NCBI GenBank assembly: GCA_900755985.1
Contig: CAAEIL010000288.1
Span: 1 to 34,518 of the forward strand
Direction of reading: 5' to 3'
Origin: Bacteroidales bacterium
Lineage (GTDB): Bacteria; Bacteroidota; Bacteroidia; Bacteroidales; Muribaculaceae
Length of the DNA stretch: 34,518 bases
Below, piece after piece: positions 31,574-34,518 of this stretch. Positions within the stretch are counted from its first letter, which is position 1, and the number at the start of each line of letters is the position of its first letter. Made by a program: the position numbers and the translations under genes. The notes under the pieces were generated by a model. It did no database searches. It was not told the origin of the DNA and worked only from the letters and a program-made list of their open reading frames with translations.

Positions 31574-34518
31574 TCAGTGGTTCTGACGGGCTTCGACCCA
31601 ACGGCGAGCCGCTACGAATGCGTCGAGCCATGGCGTGACATCGTCGCGGCGATGTGTACGCGGATACCATGCGCACTGCCATGGGAAGATTGCGCGCTCC
31701 AGATGCGGCATCATCGCTACGTGTCGACCGTCGGCCGATGCTATGCCGGCGACGGCACCTTGCGAACCGTTAGGATTGCCCGGATAGCTCTTATAACCGT
31801 AGCGCAGGAAAACTTTGAGTCCGGCGCTTTCCAGAGTGGCGGCGTTGTCGTAGACAAACTTTCCTTCGCCATGGGCCACCCAGATGCCGGCACGGAGTCC
31901 CGAAAGGTCGCCGAACATCACAGTGGTGTTATCTTCGACCTGAACGCCGAGGTACTGCGATTCGAATTTGTGCGAGTCGTTGTGCTCCATGTGCACAGCA
32001 CCTTCGGTACCGAAAGCCGCGTTTTTGTCCGCATTGCCGTTCTGCAGCAATCCTAAGGCCACCATCAGCTGACAGCCGTTGCAGACACCAAGAGACAAGG
32101 TGTCTTCGCGACGGTAATATGCTTCGAGCGCCTTGCGGGCGTTTTCGTTGTAACGGAATGAGGCAGCCCAGCCTTTGGCCGAGCCAAGGACGTCGCTGTT
32201 GGAGAATCCGCCGCAGAATACTATCATGTTGATATCCGAAAGGTCTTCGCGGCCGCTCATGAGGTCGGTCATATGTACGTCTTTGACGTCGAATCCGGCA
32301 AGGTGCAGCGAGTAAGCCATTTCGCGTTCGCCGTTGATGCCTTTTTCGCGTATTATGGCAGCACGCACGCCGCTTCGGCCGTTTCGCGAAGCGCTGAGAC
32401 CGCGCGATGCCAGACTGCCGTCGAACTTTGCGGGAAGTGCTATGCGCACCGGCTGTTTCTTGTAATTGGCATATCGGGCAGCGGCACATTTGTTACCTGA
32501 CTGAAGCGTATCCAGCAGATATGACGGTTTGTACCATACGTCGCGCATGGCATCGATGTCAAAGCTGTGAACAGTGGCGCCAAGGCGCACGTTTATGCTT
32601 CGTTCGGCGGTGGGTTTGCCCAGACGGCAGTACCTGACGTCGGCAAGACGCAGAGCCTGCTCGGCGCCTTCGGACGAGGCGTCTGAGACCTGAATAACAA
32701 CAGCAGGATTTTCGGCGAACAGCAGTCGTACTAAGTCGTCGGTACCCATCAGCTCGCCCATGTCACCAAGACCCAGCTCAAGGCCTCCTCGACGGTTGGC
32801 AAAGCACATTTCGAGCAGCGTTGTGACAAGGCCGCCGGCGCTGACGTCGTGCATTGCCAGAATCTGACGGCGGCGCACCATACGCTGTATGCAGTCGAAA
32901 GTCTTGGCAAATGCCCGTGCGTCGGCAACCGTGGGAACATCGTTGCCGACGAGGCCCATGGTCTGTGCCAGTGCCGAGCCGCCAAGTGCTGCGGCTACCC
33001 CCGAGAAGTCTATATAGTATAATGTTGTCCCGCGACGAGTGTCGACTACCGGGGATATGGTGCGACGTACATTTGAGGCGGCTGCGGATGCCGATATTAT
33101 AACCGTGCCGGGTGCCATTACCTTGTCATCGCCGTATCGCTGTGTCATCGAAAGGGAGTCTTTGCCGGTGGGAATATTGATACCCAATGCACATGCAAAG
33201 TCCGAGCAAGCCTGAACGGCGCTGTAAAGCGCGGCATCCTGACCTTCGTTGCGGCAGGGCCACATCCAGTTTGCCGACAACGAAACGCTGCGCAGGCCTT
33301 CGCTGAGTTGGGCGCCGACGATATTGGTAAGAGCTTCGGCTATTGACAGCACCGAACCTTTTGCCGGGTCGGCAAGAGCAGCCTGGGGTGCGTGTCCAAT
33401 CGAGGTGGCAATACCCTTGACACCATGATAGTCCAGAGCAACGACGCCGCAGTCGCTCAGCGGTAACTGTATCTCGCCCTGACATTGCTGGCGGGCAATC
33501 TTGCCGGTGACCGAACGGTCGACCTTGTTGGTAAGCCAATCTTTGCAGGCTACGGCTTCGAGCGAGAGTACTTCGCGTAAGTATTTGTCAATGTTGGCCG
33601 AATCGGTCTTCACGGGTTCGAAGTGGCGGTTTACCGTATGGTCGGTCATAACCGTGCGGGGTGCTTTGCCGAACATGTCATCCATTTCGAGGTCAATGGG
33701 ACGGCTGCCGTCGCTGTGCTCGAATACAAAGCGCTTGTCGCCCGTAGTTTCGCCGACGGCGAAGAATGGCGCACGCTCGCGCTCGGCAATGCGACGTACA
33801 CGCTCGACATCGCGCTCTTTAATGACGATGCCCATGCGCTCCTGGCTTTCGTTACCCACAATTTCTTTGTCCGAGAGGGTAGGGTCGCCGACTGGCAGTG
33901 CTTCGATGTCGATGCGTCCGCCGGTTTCTTCGACAAGCTCGGAAAGGGCATTGAGATGGCCACCGGCGCCATGGTCGTGTACCGAAATTATCGGGTTGGC
34001 CGATGACTCGGACAAAGCGCGTATGACGTTGGCGACACGCTTCTGCATCTCAGGATTGGCGCGCTGAACGGCGTTGAGCTCGATGGCGTTGGCATATTGT
34101 CCGGTGGCTACTGACGATACAGCGCCGCCACCCATGCCTATGCGGTAGTTGTCACCGCCCATGACGATTACTTTTTCGCCGGCGCTGACATGGCCTTTCA
34201 GGGCGTCTCGACGTGCTGCATAGCCAACGCCGCCGGCAAGCATGATGACTTTGTCATAGGCATAAACTTCGCCCGACGAGCTATGTTCGAACGTAAGCAG
34301 TGAACCGCAAATAAGCGGCTGCCCAAACTTGTTGCCGAAGTCCGAAGCGCCGTTCGATGCCTTGATGAGTATCTGGGCCGGCGTCTGATACAGCCATACC
34401 CGGGGATTCATCATCATCTCCCAGGGACGTTCGGCGTCGATGCGCGGATATGATGTCATATAAACGGCAGTGCCGGCCAGCGGCAGTGAGGCTCGACCGC
34501 CGCCGAGGCGATCGCGGA
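31574..34518 (-). CDS. purL: Phosphoribosylformylglycinamidine synthase, 5' end outside window
   Basis: A purine-synthesis enzyme that makes FGAM from FGAR, glutamine and ATP. The long single-chain form is present: synthetase halves (GGGAVSSV and HDHGAGGHLNALSELV in the first, HDVSAGGLVTTLLEMC in the second) then a class-I glutaminase domain. The glutaminase nucleophile is the Cys of GVCNGCQ (codon at 32081-32083), and its HMMPHLERAIFPWQ end holds the His/Glu partners. The frame stays open to the window edge: in-frame codons before the Met at 34459 read LGGGRASLPLAGTAVY, which is family sequence. So the true start lies beyond 34518. About 980 residues are seen of a family length near 1230. 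Confidence 0.96.
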   Translation of the reverse strand, partial: RDRLGGGRASLPLAGTAVYMTSYPRIDAERPWEMMMNPRVWLYQTPAQILIKASNGASDFGNKFGQPLICGSLLTFEHSSSGEVYAYDKVIMLAGGVGYAARRDALKGHVSAGEKVIVMGGDNYRIGMGGGAVSSVATGQYANAIELNAVQRANPEMQKRVANVIRALSESSANPIISVHDHGAGGHLNALSELVEETGGRIDIEALPVGDPTLSDKEIVGNESQERMGIVIKERDVERVRRIAERERAPFFAVGETTGDKRFVFEHSDGSRPIDLEMDDMFGKAPRTVMTDHTVNRHFEPVKTDSANIDKYLREVLSLEAVACKDWLTNKVDRSVTGKIARQQCQGEIQLPLSDCGVVALDYHGVKGIATSIGHAPQAALADPAKGSVLSIAEALTNIVGAQLSEGLRSVSLSANWMWPCRNEGQDAALYSAVQACSDFACALGINIPTGKDSLSMTQRYGDDKVMAPGTVIISASAAASNVRRTISPVVDTRRGTTLYYIDFSGVAAALGGSALAQTMGLVGNDVPTVADARAFAKTFDCIQRMVRRRQILAMHDVSAGGLVTTLLEMCFANRRGGLELGLGDMGELMGTDDLVRLLFAENPAVVIQVSDASSEGAEQALRLADVRYCRLGKPTAERSINVRLGATVHSFDIDAMRDVWYKPSYLLDTLQSGNKCAAARYANYKKQPVRIALPAKFDGSLASRGLSASRNGRSGVRAAIIREKGINGEREMAYSLHLAGFDVKDVHMTDLMSGREDLSDINMIVFCGGFSNSDVLGSAKGWAASFRYNENARKALEAYYRREDTLSLGVCNGCQLMVALGLLQNGNADKNAAFGTEGAVHMEHNDSHKFESQYLGVQVEDNTTVMFGDLSGLRAGIWVAHGEGKFVYDNAATLESAGLKVFLRYGYKSYPGNPNGSQGAVAGIASADGRHVAMMPHLERAIFPWQCAWYPRTHRRDDVTPWLDAFVAARRWVEARQNH

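Noticed and set aside
34459..34518. Treating the Met at 34459 as the purL start
   Set aside because: The frame continues upstream to the window edge with typical PurL sequence, so this Met is internal.
1..34518. CRISPR arrays, insertion sequences, prophage or defence genes
   Set aside because: No regularly spaced repeats, transposase or integrase motifs, terminal inverted repeats with target duplications, or tRNA-linked junctions were seen.

Overview
The window reads as a chromosomal segment of a Bacteroidales bacterium, probably Muribaculaceae (family placement is inference from protein resemblance). The signs are promoters of the Bacteroidetes form (TTTG, a spacer of about 20 bp, TAnnTTTG), starts without Shine-Dalgarno sequences, OmpA-type barrels with short coiled coils, and families common in this phylum (DUF2027-Smr, DUF4494, EFR1 ferredoxin-flavodoxin, GHL10/DUF187, FucP-type sugar MFS). 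I see no tRNA, rRNA, CRISPR array, insertion sequence or integrase. Nearly every gene is a housekeeping or envelope gene.

Layout. 233-2683 (+): a large modular protein joining an RNA polymerase alpha-CTD-like helical domain, a sigma-70 region-4-like helix-turn-helix and repeated winged-helix-like modules. 2950-6803 (-): pnp and an OmpA-family protein. 7327-11157 (+): a tightly packed operon of nfnA, nfnB, znuA and znuC, with no permease gene beside it. 11288-15131 (-): EFR1 ferredoxin-flavodoxin, DUF2027-Smr protein, M23/LysM peptidase and ndk. 15132-15997: an 866-base gap with a doubtful small ORF and, on the minus strand, a strongly folded stretch ending in a terminator. 15998-18369 (-): reverse rubrerythrin and a membrane-anchored beta-propeller protein. 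18742-21320 (+): DUF4494, yggS and a sugar MFS transporter. 21676-22896 (+): a second OmpA protein. 23100-25504 (+): a GHL10 glycosidase-like protein overlapping a GT2 glycosyltransferase. 25649-28272 (+): prmA overlapping an outer-membrane barrel gene, then an SGNH esterase-like gene. 28393-28866 (-): a small Rossmann protein. 29004-31487 (+): rfbD and prfC. 31574-34518 (-): purL, whose 5' end lies outside the window.

How the genes work together. Redox and metals: the Nfn pair moves electrons between NADH, NADPH and ferredoxin; the EFR1 protein is another ferredoxin/flavodoxin carrier; rubrerythrin uses reducing power to remove peroxide; the Znu proteins bring in zinc. Envelope: two OmpA proteins, an M23 peptidase, a GHL10 protein, a GT2, an SGNH protein, a small barrel and RfbD all act on wall, surface glycans or outer membrane. 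Information processing: pnp, prmA, prfC and the alpha-CTD/sigma4 protein. Most convergent or terminal gene ends carry perfect hairpins of 11-17 bp.

Most worth a second look: the modular transcription-factor-like protein at the left edge, the structured minus-strand element downstream of rubrerythrin, and the 9-1-9 palindrome that covers the rubrerythrin -7 element.
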